A stretch of 64,000 nt of DNA, from contig CM065884.1 in the NCBI GenBank assembly GCA_033439255.1, positions 806,001 through 870,000 on the forward strand, in the 5' to 3' direction. Position 1 is the first letter of the stretch. Every line of letters begins with the position of its first letter. This stretch comes from Hericium rajendrae. Its lineage: Eukaryota > Basidiomycota > Agaricomycetes > Russulales > Hericiaceae. Below are positions 1 to 10,432 of the stretch, piece by piece. The notes below the pieces were generated by a model that did no database searches, was not told the DNA's origin, and saw only the letters and a list, made by a program, of their open reading frames with translations. The translations under genes were made by a program, and so were the position numbers.

Positions 1-297
1 AAATTCAGCATATTCCATACAATCGCTGTCTGATTGCTGGATTATGTTTAACTGTATAAGCTGCTGGTCGACCGCGATGTTATGGACACGTTGCGTATAG
101 TGTCTTCGAGTCTTGATCGTCTGAATAACAAGATATATGCTGGTTCAGAAATTCTCCAGCATCGCGCGTGCGTGCCGGCAAGACCGAAAAATCATATACT
201 GAAACGTGAGGGATATGCACAACAGATCGAGACCGAAGTCAAGCGGCGGATTACAATGAAGATTACAGAAAACGGAGACGCAGAATACGCCTATTAC

Positions 298-1923
298 TTA
301 CACTGCGCGACCCTTACCCTTCTTATCGTTGCCCTTCTTATCGTTGCCCTTCTTATCTTTGCCTTTCCAGCCTTTTCCCTTCCGTCTTTCCAGTTTCTCC
401 TCTATGGCGATCTCAGCAGCCTCTGCGGCCATCTCATCAACCTCTGCGGCCATCTTAGCAGCGATGGCGTCGAGCTCGGGATTGGAAATAGGGATCGCAG
501 AGAACGAAATCGGCTTGATCCCCGGAGTCGGCGAAGGCGGTGCGCTGGAGTCTGGCAGCGAAGCTTCATCGTCCGAGACAAACACATCATCCAAAGGCAG
601 ACCAGGGAGCGAAGAACCGCTGGAAGACGGGCCGGCCTCCCTGTTGATTGGACCTTCCGGCTCGTCTCTGCCTATCTCCTCCAAAGAAAGCGAGTTGCTT
701 CTGCTCCGCGTCTTCCGTTCCGTCAATGGAAGTTGACTGGTGGATCTTTTCAGATGTGCTGTTGGCTTATAGTCACTGTCTTTAGATTCCTTCGGAGTTG
801 GTGACGGATGAAGCAACTTGGCAGCGTATGCATCCTCTCGCAATGTTGCTCCAGAAACTTCTTTAGCGGCGTTATCTATCTGTTTCCTTACGATTCGCTG
901 TTCGGGAACGATAGTTAACAAAAGGACATAAACACGAACGGCCAAGCATATCGTACCAGGGCAGTCTCGTCCTCCATGTGCTCGCCAGAAGGTACTTGAA
1001 ACCATGATGGCTGTCGCGACTTGACATGCGGGGCCATAGTGATGTCCAGAGCATTCAAAAACCCGTTGCTAAAAGCGCAGTCACCTTCTTCGACAATGCG
1101 ATGAAACGCATAAAGTGGCGTTGGCTTAAGCATCCGTGGAAGTCCTACAAACATAGTCAGGGAGGACAGAAGTTCATTGAGTCTCAAGTCCAAACCTTCA
1201 ATGCTCTCTACTCGTCTCCTCTTTCCTAGCTTCTGAGGAGTCGACGGTGGAGTGTCCCCCGAGACATCTGACGGTTTGACTTTATGTGATGGAGCATAGG
1301 CATCCAAATTGCGAGGCATGTTGTACTCGAAAAACGAGAATTGATTTCCCATGATGAGGAAGGCGTAAACCTTCTTTGCTCCATAACGGCGAAACGCAAA
1401 GAAGGCCTGCTCGCTAATTTGGGCGACATGCTTTCGGATATCATTTTTCTCAGGGTCAGACGGACCAAAGCGCCAATCTTGCCATTCTTCCGGTGGTTTT
1501 ATTTCCGCCAAGAAGATCAGGCCCGCAGGCTTGGAGGGGAGCCAGTTGGAAGGAGATCTGCGATTGAAAGCGTGTATGGCCCCAAAGTCAGGGTCCCTAT
1601 ACCTCCTGTTCGTCGTCGAAGTACTCCATTCCAAGCGTGTCTGAGGACAACACACAAATGAACCACCGTCTTCTCGGGATTCACATACGGCACAGTAGAT
1701 GGAGATAATCCAGTCAGAGACGGTGTAGGACGGAGCTTCTGTCGGAACGTTTGCAGTAGCATAGGTGAGTGAAGCACACAATGACCGAAAGAAATGTTCC
1801 TTCGTAATCAGAATAAGCTGGTAGCATGTTAAAAGTTAGCCATATACCAGGCGCAGAAATAGTGGAAGAAATACAGACATCGGGGTCATTGTGGCAAGCA
1901 GCTCGTTGAGAAGCGTCAGCCAT
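298..1923 (-). CDS. Putative PD-(D/E)XK nuclease-like protein, copy 1
   Basis: Three exons can be read on the minus strand. A short first exon (MADASQRAACHNDP) starts at the ATG at 1921-1923. A long central exon begins LILITKEHFF, and a C-terminal exon starts near RIVRKQIDNAAKE and ends at the stop at 298-300. The central exon contains RDPDFGAIHAF, then about 20 residues later LIFLAEIKPP, then an amphipathic stretch HVAQISEQAFFAF and FLIMGNQFSFFEYN. Asp, then E-x-K about 20 residues on, followed by a helix with Gln, matches the PD-(D/E)XK nuclease fold signature; this assignment is inference from motif spacing. The C-terminal exon is low-complexity: Ser/Pro-rich, then acidic, then a Lys/Gly tail ending KGKGRAV, which could serve nuclear targeting. 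It is a clear paralogue of the gene at 4735-6350 and is divergent from the family A gene at 2370. No frame break was seen. Confidence 0.72.
317..361 (-). repeat. Three tandem 15-nt units in the C-terminal tail
   Basis: Three back-to-back 15-nt units occupy 317-331, 332-346 and 347-361. The third differs at one base. On the minus strand they encode repeated Lys-Gly-Asn-Asp-Lys-type pentapeptides of the basic tail, so length changes here stay in frame. The paralogue at 4735 has only a short KGKGRGI ending. Confidence 0.85.
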
Positions 1924-2238
1924 AGGTGCTCAGAAACCAGTAAATGAGGTGAATTGGCATCACCAACCGTTCTCTATCCAAGCTTTATATGCGCCAAATC
2001 AGGTACGCCTTGTAGTGCTTTGAGACATTGTTCCACAGCAGGCCGCACAGCACATGGCATGCATCGTTTGTGGACGAGGCAGATTGTAATCCCGGTAATT
2101 GTTATCGGGGCAAAAGCATATGAATTGGGATCAAAGCGGAGCAGAATTGCACCGCTTTCTTTTCGCCTCGTGCTCGAACAATGGGAAGTCGGAAGCTTTG
2201 GACAAAAGATATGAAATACCGGAAGACATGAGGAGGCC

Positions 2239-2278
2239 ACGCGTAAACACACATATCACGTGACCGTGTTGTTATAAG
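2239..2278 (+). promoter_or_regulatory. Promoter block of family A copy 1
   Basis: ACGCGT at 2239-2244 (matching the yeast MluI cell-cycle box), TCACGTGACC at 2256-2265 (a perfect CACGTG E-box) and TTATAAG at 2272-2278 occur in this order about 90 nt before the ATG. The same order and spacing recur before the gene at 6809. The E-box plus AT-rich box recurs before 8415 and, inverted, before 14038. The 1924-2369 interval is the shared divergent promoter with the nuclease-like gene; nothing else is seen in it. Confidence 0.6.
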
Positions 2279-2369
2279 GCCCAGCCTGTTGGATTTACGG
2301 CGCTTGCCCAACTCACGTCCTACGCCGCCCATCTATCATCATTCTACACGTCCTGCGCCCACTTCTATC

Positions 2370-2983
2370 ATGTATCCCCAAATCGAACGGTATACCATCG
2401 AATATGAACGCGATGCTGAGGGAAACAAAATCCCAGATCGTATATCGGGTTACAAGTTGACCGAGCAGACCATTCAAGCTCGCCGCAAAGTCCGTCCCTG
2501 TTCACTCCAGCTCACGGATGCACCTATCTTACCTGTGTTCTCTAGTATCGCCAGGCTTTGATGAAAGGCCGCGAGCCCATGGTCGATCTGCCCAACCACC
2601 TTCGCGCCGATCCGCGCAGCCCCTACCTGCAACCACCCAAGCTGAAATACGGCCTTGCATTCACAACCGAGCAGCTACTGGATTGCGCCGAACGCTATGA
2701 GCTGCCACTGGAGGACCTACCCGTCGAGCGACACGCTCTGCACGTCTGCGATGCGCTCTGCGAGGTCGACTCACTGTTGTCCGGCGCCTGCAAGATGATA
2801 CTCCGCATTTCCGTGCCGATCGACGTGGACAATGAGTGGATGGTTGCGCTATATGACAACTACAACTGGTGGTCGGAGCGCCTTGTGCCAGAGGAAGAGG
2901 AGGAGGTTGTGACCCTCATTCGGCGGGCACTGAAGATCGATATGCCTCTGAAGTGGTATTACGACGCCTCGCCTTCTTCATGA
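2370..2983 (+). CDS. Small orphan protein, family A copy 1 (subtype I)
   Basis: Two exons: 2370-2489 (120 nt, starting MYPQIERYTIEYERD) and 2546-2983, joined by a 56-nt GT-AG intron and giving about 185 residues. Exon 1 holds the family signature DAEGNKIPDR followed by a Gly-Tyr-Lys-Leu-Thr stretch. Exon 2 starts YRQALMKGREPM and carries KYGLAFTTEQLLDCAERYEL, a hydrophobic strand with PIDVDNEWMV, the hallmark LYDNYNWWSE, a run of five Glu, then IRRALKIDMPLKWYYD at the C-terminus. There is no signal peptide or membrane segment. Function is not recognised. Four paralogues lie within 12 kb; the closest are at 8415 and 13418. The reading frame is intact. Confidence 0.8.
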
Positions 2984-3866
2984 GCTTCGTAGCCAGGGCT
3001 GGTGAGTCGGCGTCAATTCATCACATGTACTTCGCTCACAGTGCTTTCTCTAGCATACCTCCCTTCATGTTCCTTCCTTGCCTGCATTCTGCTATTTACT
3101 TCACATGTTCATTGCTATCGTCCTGCTTTCACGGAGTAATCGTGTGTATGATCTCGCCTTAACGTATAATATTTGCTACGCTATTTCTACTCGAGTGCTT
3201 GCGTCAGGAATTTGTTGGCTACGATGTGCATGCTTGACCATCGCGAGGTACGTTTGTCAGTGTCCCGGTATGGTCAATGCGCATCAAAAATCATTATATG
3301 TCCTGTAGGACCATCAACGGCCCATTTTCATGCATCGCTTCTGAGCCTTGTCCCTCCCATCTCCCGTCGCACCTCTGCGGGGGCCAACTGAACGTACGTG
3401 GGACTCTTACACATATCGCTTTGTCCCATCCATTGTGTTATCGGACGGTAGCGGATCTCATCTCCAGCAGAATGCCGGCTACAAACTAACGCAAACAAAG
3501 CCAAGGGCCGGCAGGAATACAACGTGTGTTGTGCGCAACGAACTGAGCATGCTCGTCGCAGGTGGAGTGCGGTCGACAAGTGCGAGACGTCGCTAGTGCG
3601 AGCAGCAACCGGTGTTTGACGCATTGACGGTGCAGTGTTTCACGAGCGAAACACAGTTGCGATTTCCTTTCTCCGACAGGCGTTCAGTTAACGTCGATTT
3701 GATTCCATTTGATTTCGTTGGAAGTTTGGATCAGCCAAATCCTGGCATTCGATCCCATTCAATTTCATTCGCGCCGATTCTCACTGGGAGTACTGACCTT
3801 TGGCTTTGGATATCATAAGCTACTGTCGCCAAACCCTCGCGCTTGTTCACCCTTGCATACACTGTC
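2984..3866. other. Intergenic, no gene seen
   Basis: About 880 nt between family A copies 1 and 2. Open frames here are short, overlap on both strands and match nothing else in the window. The CACGTG plus TATA block found before the other family A genes is not visible before copy 2. Confidence 0.6.
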
Positions 3867-4465
3867 ATGTCCGCCTTCCCCAGCCAACATCTCATCGAGT
3901 TTGAACTTGATGCGGAGGGCAACAAAATCCCCGATCCTCTTTGGGGATATAGGCTGACTGAGCGGTCGCTAGAATCACGCCGCGAAGTACGTTCCTCTTT
4001 ACTCTTAATTTCGCGCGCCTTTCCTCATCATATCACAGTATCGCCGCAATCTTGTTAAAGGACGCAAGCCTATGCGTGAACTTCCTGACTCTCTTCGCGC
4101 CAACCCACGACTTCCTTACCAGCAGCCTCCAATGTGGCAATACGGCCTCGCATTCACTTACGAGCAGCTCATGGACTGCGTCGCTCGCTTCAACATACCT
4201 TTGATCGAGGTATCCCCTGATGAGCAGGCTCTTCGCCTGTGACGCTGTTCTCAAGGTCAATAAATTGCTGACCACCGCTTGCAAAATGGTTATCCATATC
4301 ACCGTGCCGATCGACGAGGAGAACTCGTGGATGGTCGGTCTTTACGACAACTATAACTGGTGGTCCGAAGTCGAGGAAGAAGAGGATGAAGTCGTTGACA
4401 TTATCAGGCGGGCGCTGAACATCGATTTGCCGCTGCAGTGGTATCACGATTCCAGGCAGCCTTGA
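3867..4465 (+). CDS. Small orphan protein, family A copy 2 (subtype II), frame broken
   Basis: Exon 1 is 3867-3986 (120 nt, MSAFPSQHLIEFELD, with DAEGNKIPDP). Exon 2 starts at 4039 after a CACAG acceptor with YRRNLVKGRKPM. The frame stops at TGA 4240-4242 after the ALRL segment. The family sequence resumes in another frame as CDAVLKVNKLLTTACKM, then GLYDNYNWWSEVEEE and RRALNIDLPLQWYHD, ending at 4465. The step fits loss of a TG dinucleotide or gain of one base. Compared with copy 3 it also lacks three residues after NWWSE. It may be a pseudogene or an intact gene carrying a sequencing indel; other genes in the window carry similar breaks. Confidence 0.7.
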
Positions 4466-4734
4466 GGGACTTCGAGTCGTGGCCTGAATGTTCTCATTTG
4501 CGCGGACTCGCATAATGCATACTCTACATCATAATGCTTTCGTACCGTTGATATATTCTGTGTAGTCTGTCTTTTGTTTTCAGCTTGCATTTGATTCGAC
4601 ACCATTAAGCCTGCCGAATGATTTACGACGAAGGAATCAACGCTGGCATTTCGTGGAAAAAAAATGCAAAATATGAGATCACGGAGCAAGGTACAGATAG
4701 ATTATAGAATTGAGACACGGGGTATGGCTATGGT

Positions 4735-6350
4735 TTATATACCACGGCCCTTGCCCTTCGTATCCTTGCCTGCCATTGCTTTGCGTTGCTGCTCAAGTGC
4801 ACGAGCTTCGAGAGCGTCGCGTTCCTGCGCGTTCCGAGTCTTGCGCTTCGGCACTAGGACTTCCTCCTCTGCAAGCGCAGGAGCAAAGACCAAAGGATCA
4901 GAGTCAAGGCCTTCGTAGAGCGCGGGCCAATCGGCAGGTGAAGATGGACGGCTGGAGTCTGGTGGCAGAGGAGCTTCGTCGTCAATAGATAAATTGTCCA
5001 GAGAGTCGTTGACAAGCGAAGAACTGCTGGAAGAAGGGCCGGGTTCACTGTCGAAGACCGCTTCGTCTATATCTTCATTGTAGGAGCAAACTGAGCTGGC
5101 GCGGCTACTCCGCAGTGTGTTTCTCTCTGGCAGTAAGGCAGAGGCAGCAATTTCGAGCCAAGTCGATGCCTTGAAAGTCTTGTCTTTGTTTTCGGACACC
5201 TCGGTATTTGGAATGGGATAACGTTTTGCAACTGCGGCAGCAGCATCCTTCAACGCTTTGCCAGATACTTCGTCGGCAGCCTCCTTGATTTGATCACGAG
5301 CATGTTGCTGTTGTTTTCATCATTTAATGGGGCATTATACCAGCTAAAAACGAACGGGAACGCACCAAAGATGCCTCAGATGGTTCGTGGTTACCTGACG
5401 GAGCCTGGAACCACGATGGCTGGCACGACTCTACATGCGGAGCTGTCGCCGTGTCCAAAGCCACTCGAAAGAAGGGACCTAATATCCGACTCTCTGGATC
5501 GCAAACGTCCTCAAAAGCATAGATGACATTAGGCTCGAGCATTTTTGAGGGTGGCTCTGCAAGAATGATGAGAGCCTGGACGGGAAATGATGCAACGTGC
5601 CAAGTGGTATATACCTGGGAAGCTTTCGACTCTCTTTCGCTTCCGTGGCCCCGAAATCGCGGCCAACTGCTTCGCCAATTTCTCCGACGGGTCCATCTTG
5701 CGAGGTGGAACATATGCATCGAGGTCGTCAGGCTTGTTGTACTCAAAGAAGGCGAAGCTGTTCCCCATGAGCACAAAAGCATGCAACCTTTCTGCACCGT
5801 GATGCCGAAACCCGAAGTATGCCTGCTCGCTAATTTGCGCGATGTAATCTTGAAGACCCTGATGAAGAGCACCAGCACTTGCGGGGCTTCGCCAGTCTTC
5901 CATGGAGTCCGGCGCCTTGATCTCGACTACATATAATAGGCGAGGTGGTTGGGAGGGCAGCCAGTCCAACGCCGATACACGATCGAAAGCGAGCATAACG
6001 CCGAAATCTGCGTCCCGCCACTGCTTGCCCTTTATTGGATGGTGCCATTCCAGGCGCGCTTGAGGATAGCACAGAAGTGCGGACCCCTTGTCTTTGGGCT
6101 TGCATATGGCACTATGAATGGAAAGGATTAAGTCCGATACGGCATACGAAGGGGCCTCAGTCGGAAATCTTGCAGCGGCGTTGGTCTGCGAAGCATGTAG
6201 GGCCGTGAAGAAATCGTCCTTCGTAAGTAGAATCAACTGGAGAAAAAATCAGCATAAGAATTAGCAATTTAGATCACAGCTGAACAACTCAGAGTTCAGA
6301 CGCACCGAAGGGTCATTGTAACACGCTTCTCGTTGAGAATGATCAGCCAT
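4735..6350 (-). CDS. Putative PD-(D/E)XK nuclease-like protein, copy 2
   Basis: Paralogue of 298-1923 with the same three-exon plan. Exon 1 starts at the ATG at 6348-6350 (MADHSQREACYNDPS, donor GTGCGT). The central exon starts LILLTKDDFF and has WRDADFGVMLAF, then about 20 residues later LLYVVEIKAP, then IAQISEQAYFGFR and VLMGNSFAFFEYN, so the proposed Asp/Glu/Lys triad is kept. The frame shifts near 5612, after RKRKRVESFPG, and resumes as VYTTWHVASFPVQ, consistent with a one-base indel. The last exon starts about QHARDQIKEAADEVSG, is Ser- and acid-rich and ends KGKGRGI. Conservation of the motif between diverged copies supports a working fold. It is divergent from the family A gene at 6809. 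Confidence 0.7.
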
Positions 6351-6707
6351 CGGATGCGAGAAGGAGGGCGAAGGCAAACGAGAATGAAGGTAAGAGATCT
6401 GGGAGACCGCCGTCCTTTCATTTATATAGAAAAAGCGGCAGCAGCAGTGCTTTGATTGTTGCCTCTAGCAGGCCACAGTCCACTCGGACAGCTGCTATTC
6501 GCATTGTCGTTCTACGATTCGGAGGTGGACTGCCCTGAGTTGCCGATGATTGTTCTTGCGGGTATAGCACTTTTCCGTGAAAAGCGTAGCCTGCGCTAAT
6601 TGAGCGCCAAGCTATGTGTCGCTTTTCTGCCGCGTGGCTCATTGTTCCATGAAACGTTGGAATGGTGGTGGTGAACTGGGTCGAAGCTCAGTCACCACGA
6701 GGCGACC

Positions 6708-6749
6708 ACGCGTAACCAGTCCACAATCACGTGACCGCGAGCTTATAAG
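6708..6749 (+). promoter_or_regulatory. Promoter block of family A copy 3
   Basis: ACGCGT at 6708-6713, TCACGTGACC at 6727-6736 and TTATAAG at 6743-6749, in the same order and nearly the same spacing as at 2239-2278. It lies 60 nt before the ATG at 6809, inside the 458-nt divergent interval shared with the nuclease-like gene starting at 6350. The rest of that interval shows nothing further. Confidence 0.62.
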
Positions 6750-6808
6750 AAGTCGGCGAGAAACCTGGCGCTAACTTACTTTCCCTCTTACCACCCCCAT
6801 ACATTGTC

Positions 6809-7419
6809 ATGTCTTCCCGCTATAGCCTCTATCTCGTTGAGTTCGAACGTGATGCCGACGGGAATAAGATTCCTGATCCTGTCTGGGGATACAAGTTCAC
6901 TCAGCGGTCGCAGGAAGCGCGTCTCGAGGTTCGTCTCGAGGTTCTCGTCTACTGCCACAAAGGTCCCTTATCAACTTGCATCAGTATCGTCGCAACCTAG
7001 TCAAAGGGCGAGAGCCTATGCGCGAACTTCCAGACTACCTTCGCGCCGACCCACGGTTTCCCTACCAGAAGCCACCAAGGTGGCAGTATGGCCTGGCGTT
7101 TACCAATGAGCAACTCATGGACTGCGTGGCCCGCTTCAAAATTCCATTGATGGACGTATCTGCCAATGAACATGGCATTCGCCTTAGCGACGCTATCCTC
7201 AAAGTCAACAAATTATTGACCGTCACCTGTCAAATGGTGATCCATATTACTGTGCCGATCGACGTGGAGAATTCGTGGATGGTCTGCCTATATGACAACT
7301 ATAACTGGTGGACGGAGCAGCTGGTCGAGGAGGAGGAGGAGGAGGTTGTGGACATCATCAGACGTGCGCTGAACATGAAGTCGCCGCTGCAGTGGTATTG
7401 CGATTCCAGACAGCCTTAA
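6809..7419 (+). CDS. Small orphan protein, family A copy 3 (subtype II)
   Basis: Exon 1 is 6809-6928 (120 nt, MSSRYSLYLVEFERD, with DADGNKIPDPVWGYKF). Exon 2 is 6985-7419 and starts YRRNLVKGREPM. At the exon 1 end, a CTCGAGGTTC unit is duplicated, creating two donor-like GT sites 12 nt apart; the first gives the 120-nt exon seen in all copies. Exon 2 carries QYGLAFTNEQLMDCVARF, then PIDVENSWMVCLYDNYNWW, an acidic run of seven Glu interrupted by nothing but Val at its start, and RRALNMKSPLQWYCD. The frame is intact. It is closest to copy 2, defining subtype II (YRRNLVKGR start, PLQWY end). Function unknown; no signal peptide. Confidence 0.8.
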
Positions 7420-8353
7420 CGGGCTTGTCGCCATGTTGTAAGTCGCCGAGATCTACTTCTTATTCTGCGCTGACTCGGGCGTTCCAGTTTGTTTCCTATT
7501 GCACGCTATCAGATCTGCACGCTACTGTATTATACGTCTTGACTTGCTTTCGGACGGAACACGCTGTACAATGGTCATTTTCTTTCTTTCTGACATCGTC
7601 TTCTCCAGTCTCAAAAGCGACCAAACTAAGTTCGCATGCCACGTTCTGCCGGGCCATACGAAACACCTGTCCCGTCCATCTATCTCACTCATCGATCAGA
7701 GCACCGACCTCCCGTATGTTTTAGCACTGATGCGATGGACTAAATGGCGAAGACCAAGCACTTTGGCAGACTGTCATGTTTTCATAACTATGCGGAAAGG
7801 TGAGTCGTACTCAATTTACACTTGCTCGATGACATTCGATATTCGCAGGACCATAACTACCGCTCGGAGGTATGTATTGCTAACGGGAAAGATATAAATA
7901 CAGGTCACCTGCAATATAGCGTTTGTTCAAGGACAACAGACGTATGTCTTCCCAGCGTGAGCTTGAATATGTCCGTCTCGCTGGATTTGACGCGTTATCA
8001 TGGTTAAGGGACATGTTGCAGCCCAGGGAAAGGAATGCGATGCGACAGAATGGAACCCGCTCATGACGTACCGTCCCAATGCCTCGCCACACCCTCGACC
8101 GACTGGAGATGTTAACTCAATGTCTACCGCAATTGCTTTGGTCTCCATTGACAAGCTGTGTGCCTCAAGTTGCTGCGCGGGAAAATACGAGACGACCGTG
8201 CGCTCTAGGAACACAGTCCCGAACATATAGGCGCGATATCTGATGGGTACCAAATCGCGCTTTATTTCTGCGTCAATCGCCATTGTTGAAAGTACAATAG
8301 CGTCGCGGAGATGCTAGCATGGACGTAAAGTACTTCAACGCGAGTCCACTGCA
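7420..8353. other. Intergenic, no gene seen
   Basis: About 930 nt between family A copies 3 and 4. Open frames are short and overlapping, and none resembles another gene in the window. The last part merges into the copy 4 promoter. Confidence 0.55.
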
Positions 8354-8377
8354 TCATGTGACCGCGTCGCATAATAA
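8354..8377 (+). promoter_or_regulatory. Promoter block of family A copy 4
   Basis: TCATGTGACC at 8354-8363 followed by ATAATAA at 8371-8377, about 40 nt before the ATG at 8415. The flanking sequence from about 8340 to 8390 is almost the same as the inverted promoter of the copy at 13418-14038, pointing to a recent duplication. Confidence 0.58.
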
Positions 8378-8414
8378 CACGGCAACGCAGCTCGTCTCGT
8401 CTGTCTCCACTACC

Positions 8415-9024
8415 ATGTACTCTCACGCCAAACGGTATATCATCGAGTACGAACACGACGCCGAGGGAAACAAAATTCCAGATCGTGTTTGGGGCTATAA
8501 GTTGACCAAGCAGACGATTCAAGCTCGCCGCGAGGTTCGTCACTGCTCACACTGACTTGCAAATGAAACCATCTCACCTTGAGTCCCAGTATCGCTAGGC
8601 CATGACGAAAGGCCGAGAGCCCATGGAGGATCTACCCAACCACCTTCGCGCTTACCCGCGCCGCCCTGACCTGGAGCCACCCAGACTGCAATACGGCCTT
8701 GCTTTCACGACCGAGCAGCTACTGGACTGCGCCGAGCGCTACGAGCTGCCACTGGTGGACCTGCCCCTCGAAAAATGCAATCTTCGCGTCCGCGACGCAC
8801 TATGCGAGGTCAATTCGTTGCTGTCCGGCGCGTGCAATATGATCCTCCGCATTACCGCACCGGTGGACGTGGACAACGAGTGGATGGTCCCGCTGTATGA
8901 CAACTATAATTGGTGGTCTGAGCGCCTTGTGCCAGAGGAGGAGGAGGAGGTTGTGACCCTCATTCGGCGGACTTTGAAGATCGATATGCCTCTGAAGTGG
9001 TACTACGACGCCTCTCCTGCATGA
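8415..9024 (+). CDS. Small orphan protein, family A copy 4 (subtype I)
   Basis: Exon 1 is 8415-8534 (120 nt, MYSHAKRYIIEYEHD, with DAEGNKIPDRVWGYKL). Exon 2 ends at the TGA at 9022-9024. At the acceptor position used by the other copies (AG 8588-8589) the exon would read Tyr-Arg-stop, because the usual CAG codon is TAG at 8596-8598. The same change makes a new AG at 8597-8598; splicing there keeps the frame and gives AMTKGREPMEDLPNHL. The rest is intact: QYGLAFTTEQLLDCAERYEL, PVDVDNEWMVPLYDNYNWW, an acidic run, RRTLKIDMPLKWYYD. Function unknown. Confidence 0.76.
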
Positions 9025-9396
9025 GCTCCATAGCCGGCCCTTGTGAGTCGCCATTTTGTGTGCTTTACTCTGGTCATGCCCAACTATCTAGCGTCTCTTC
9101 AATCATGTTTGTGTCTGAAATGCAGTCTGTTACCTACCTCGGTCGTCGTCATATCGGTTCGCGCGTTTATGTGGTCCGCCTGCGCCGAGCGCCCGGAACG
9201 GCGGTCCCCGATGACGGTCCCTCATCATACTAGCCTGGTGCTCAGTCCTGCTAACTTACTTGCTTTGATGGATCAGCGATATTTGCATGGTAGAATTATA
9301 ACTATTCAGTTTCTCTTTAATGAAATTCGACAGCCACGGTGCCACACCCGATATACTCTTTGACAGGTAAGGATTCATATTAGTATAACGTGCAAG
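9025..9396. other. Intergenic between convergent genes, nothing seen
   Basis: About 370 nt between the 3' ends of a family A gene (plus) and a family B gene (minus). It probably holds both 3' ends; no distinct poly(A) or other motif could be assigned. Confidence 0.5.
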
Positions 9397-10085
9397 CTAC
9401 GTTCCCCCTTCGATCGAGCTCAACTCGCCACGGTTTTCCCCACTGACAACAGGCTCGTACCACCGCGCCGGGCTATCCTTAGCATCTACTGCTAGAAAAC
9501 CCTGGATCCATTCCACCATTGCTTCCTTTGTGAATCCACTCTTCGCCATCCTCTTCGTGGCTTGGGTTACTTCATGATTAGAATAGATCCCCACCAGCAC
9601 CGCACCGCGTCTCTGGCCCTCTCTTGAATACGTGACTTTAACATGGACAAATGGGCTGCGGAACAATTCATTCATGTGCGCTCGTGTCGCCTCGTATATA
9701 CCCGGATCCGACTCCTCGGCGGTCACTTGTTCTTCGGTCATGAGCTGCGCTTTGATGACTGCGGTTTCTAGTTGCTCCGTACTGCAGTGAATGCCAAACA
9801 GGTATGTTTTGGGCATGCCCTTTGTGGCATAGCCGTGGTCTAGAAGGTGAGGAGGAAGATCATCGCAGCCCACAACCTTTATCTTTTCCTGCAGGTGATC
9901 GTTCATTGATATAAACCACACTAATGCATGTAATGGAGAGCTGAAATCCGAACCTTAGTCCGTCTCTGGTTCTGGAGCACCTCAGGATACTGAGGCTCCA
10001 TTTGGAACCAAGTGTCCACGTTGCCAGTGAGAGACGATTCAGTTACGGTAGGAGTAGGAGACGGCGATCGCTCGGCAGGTGTCAT
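9397..10085 (-). CDS. Small orphan protein, family B copy 1
   Basis: Exon 1 is 9954-10085 (132 nt; ATG at 10083-10085; MTPAERSPSPTPTVTESS). A roughly 65-nt intron runs from donor GTTCGG to a CTGCAG acceptor, and exon 2 runs from 9888 to the stop at 9397. Exon 2 has GCDDLPPHLLDHG, then YLFGIHCSTEQLETAVIKAQ, a strand VHVKVTY, the signature VLVGIYSNHEVTQATK, MVEWIQGFLAVD and ARWYEPV near the end. The N-terminus is Ser/Thr/Pro-rich, probably disordered. The frame is intact. Function is not recognised. The Tyr-x-Gly-Ile start, central Tyr-x-Asn and terminal Arg-Trp-Tyr parallel family A. Confidence 0.75.
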
Positions 10086-10432
10086 GATGGGTTGGGAACA
10101 GTGAAGGAACTAAGAATTCGAACATCGCTTGCCAATCATAAGTACTTTCCCGAAACAGACATGCGCTCTGTAAATGATGTCGGGAAGGAACAGGTCTCTG
10201 CTTCGATCCAACACTTACTGAGAAAGAATAAAAGATTCTCAGTAGCCGTATATTACACACAGTAGTACAGAAGCAGCCCTCCACGCATAATTCGTGCGCA
10301 CAGTGCACAGCAGCTTTGACCCCGCGTTTAGGGAGAAAGAATAAAAATTCATCAGTATGCTGCAAGAAAACAACCGCAGAAACCTCTTCGTTACATCATA
10401 TAAATCGTCTGCAAACAGACTCCCCTCCGAGC
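10086..10432. other. Intergenic, nothing seen
   Basis: About 350 nt between two minus-strand family B genes; presumably the copy 1 promoter and the copy 2 3' end. No TATA or CACGTG block like that of family A is visible. Confidence 0.5.

Noticed and set aside
2256-2265. CACGTG blocks as SREBP targets linked to the SCAP gene in the same window
   Set aside because: CACGTG is bound by many bHLH proteins and proximity of SCAP 50 kb away is no evidence of regulation.
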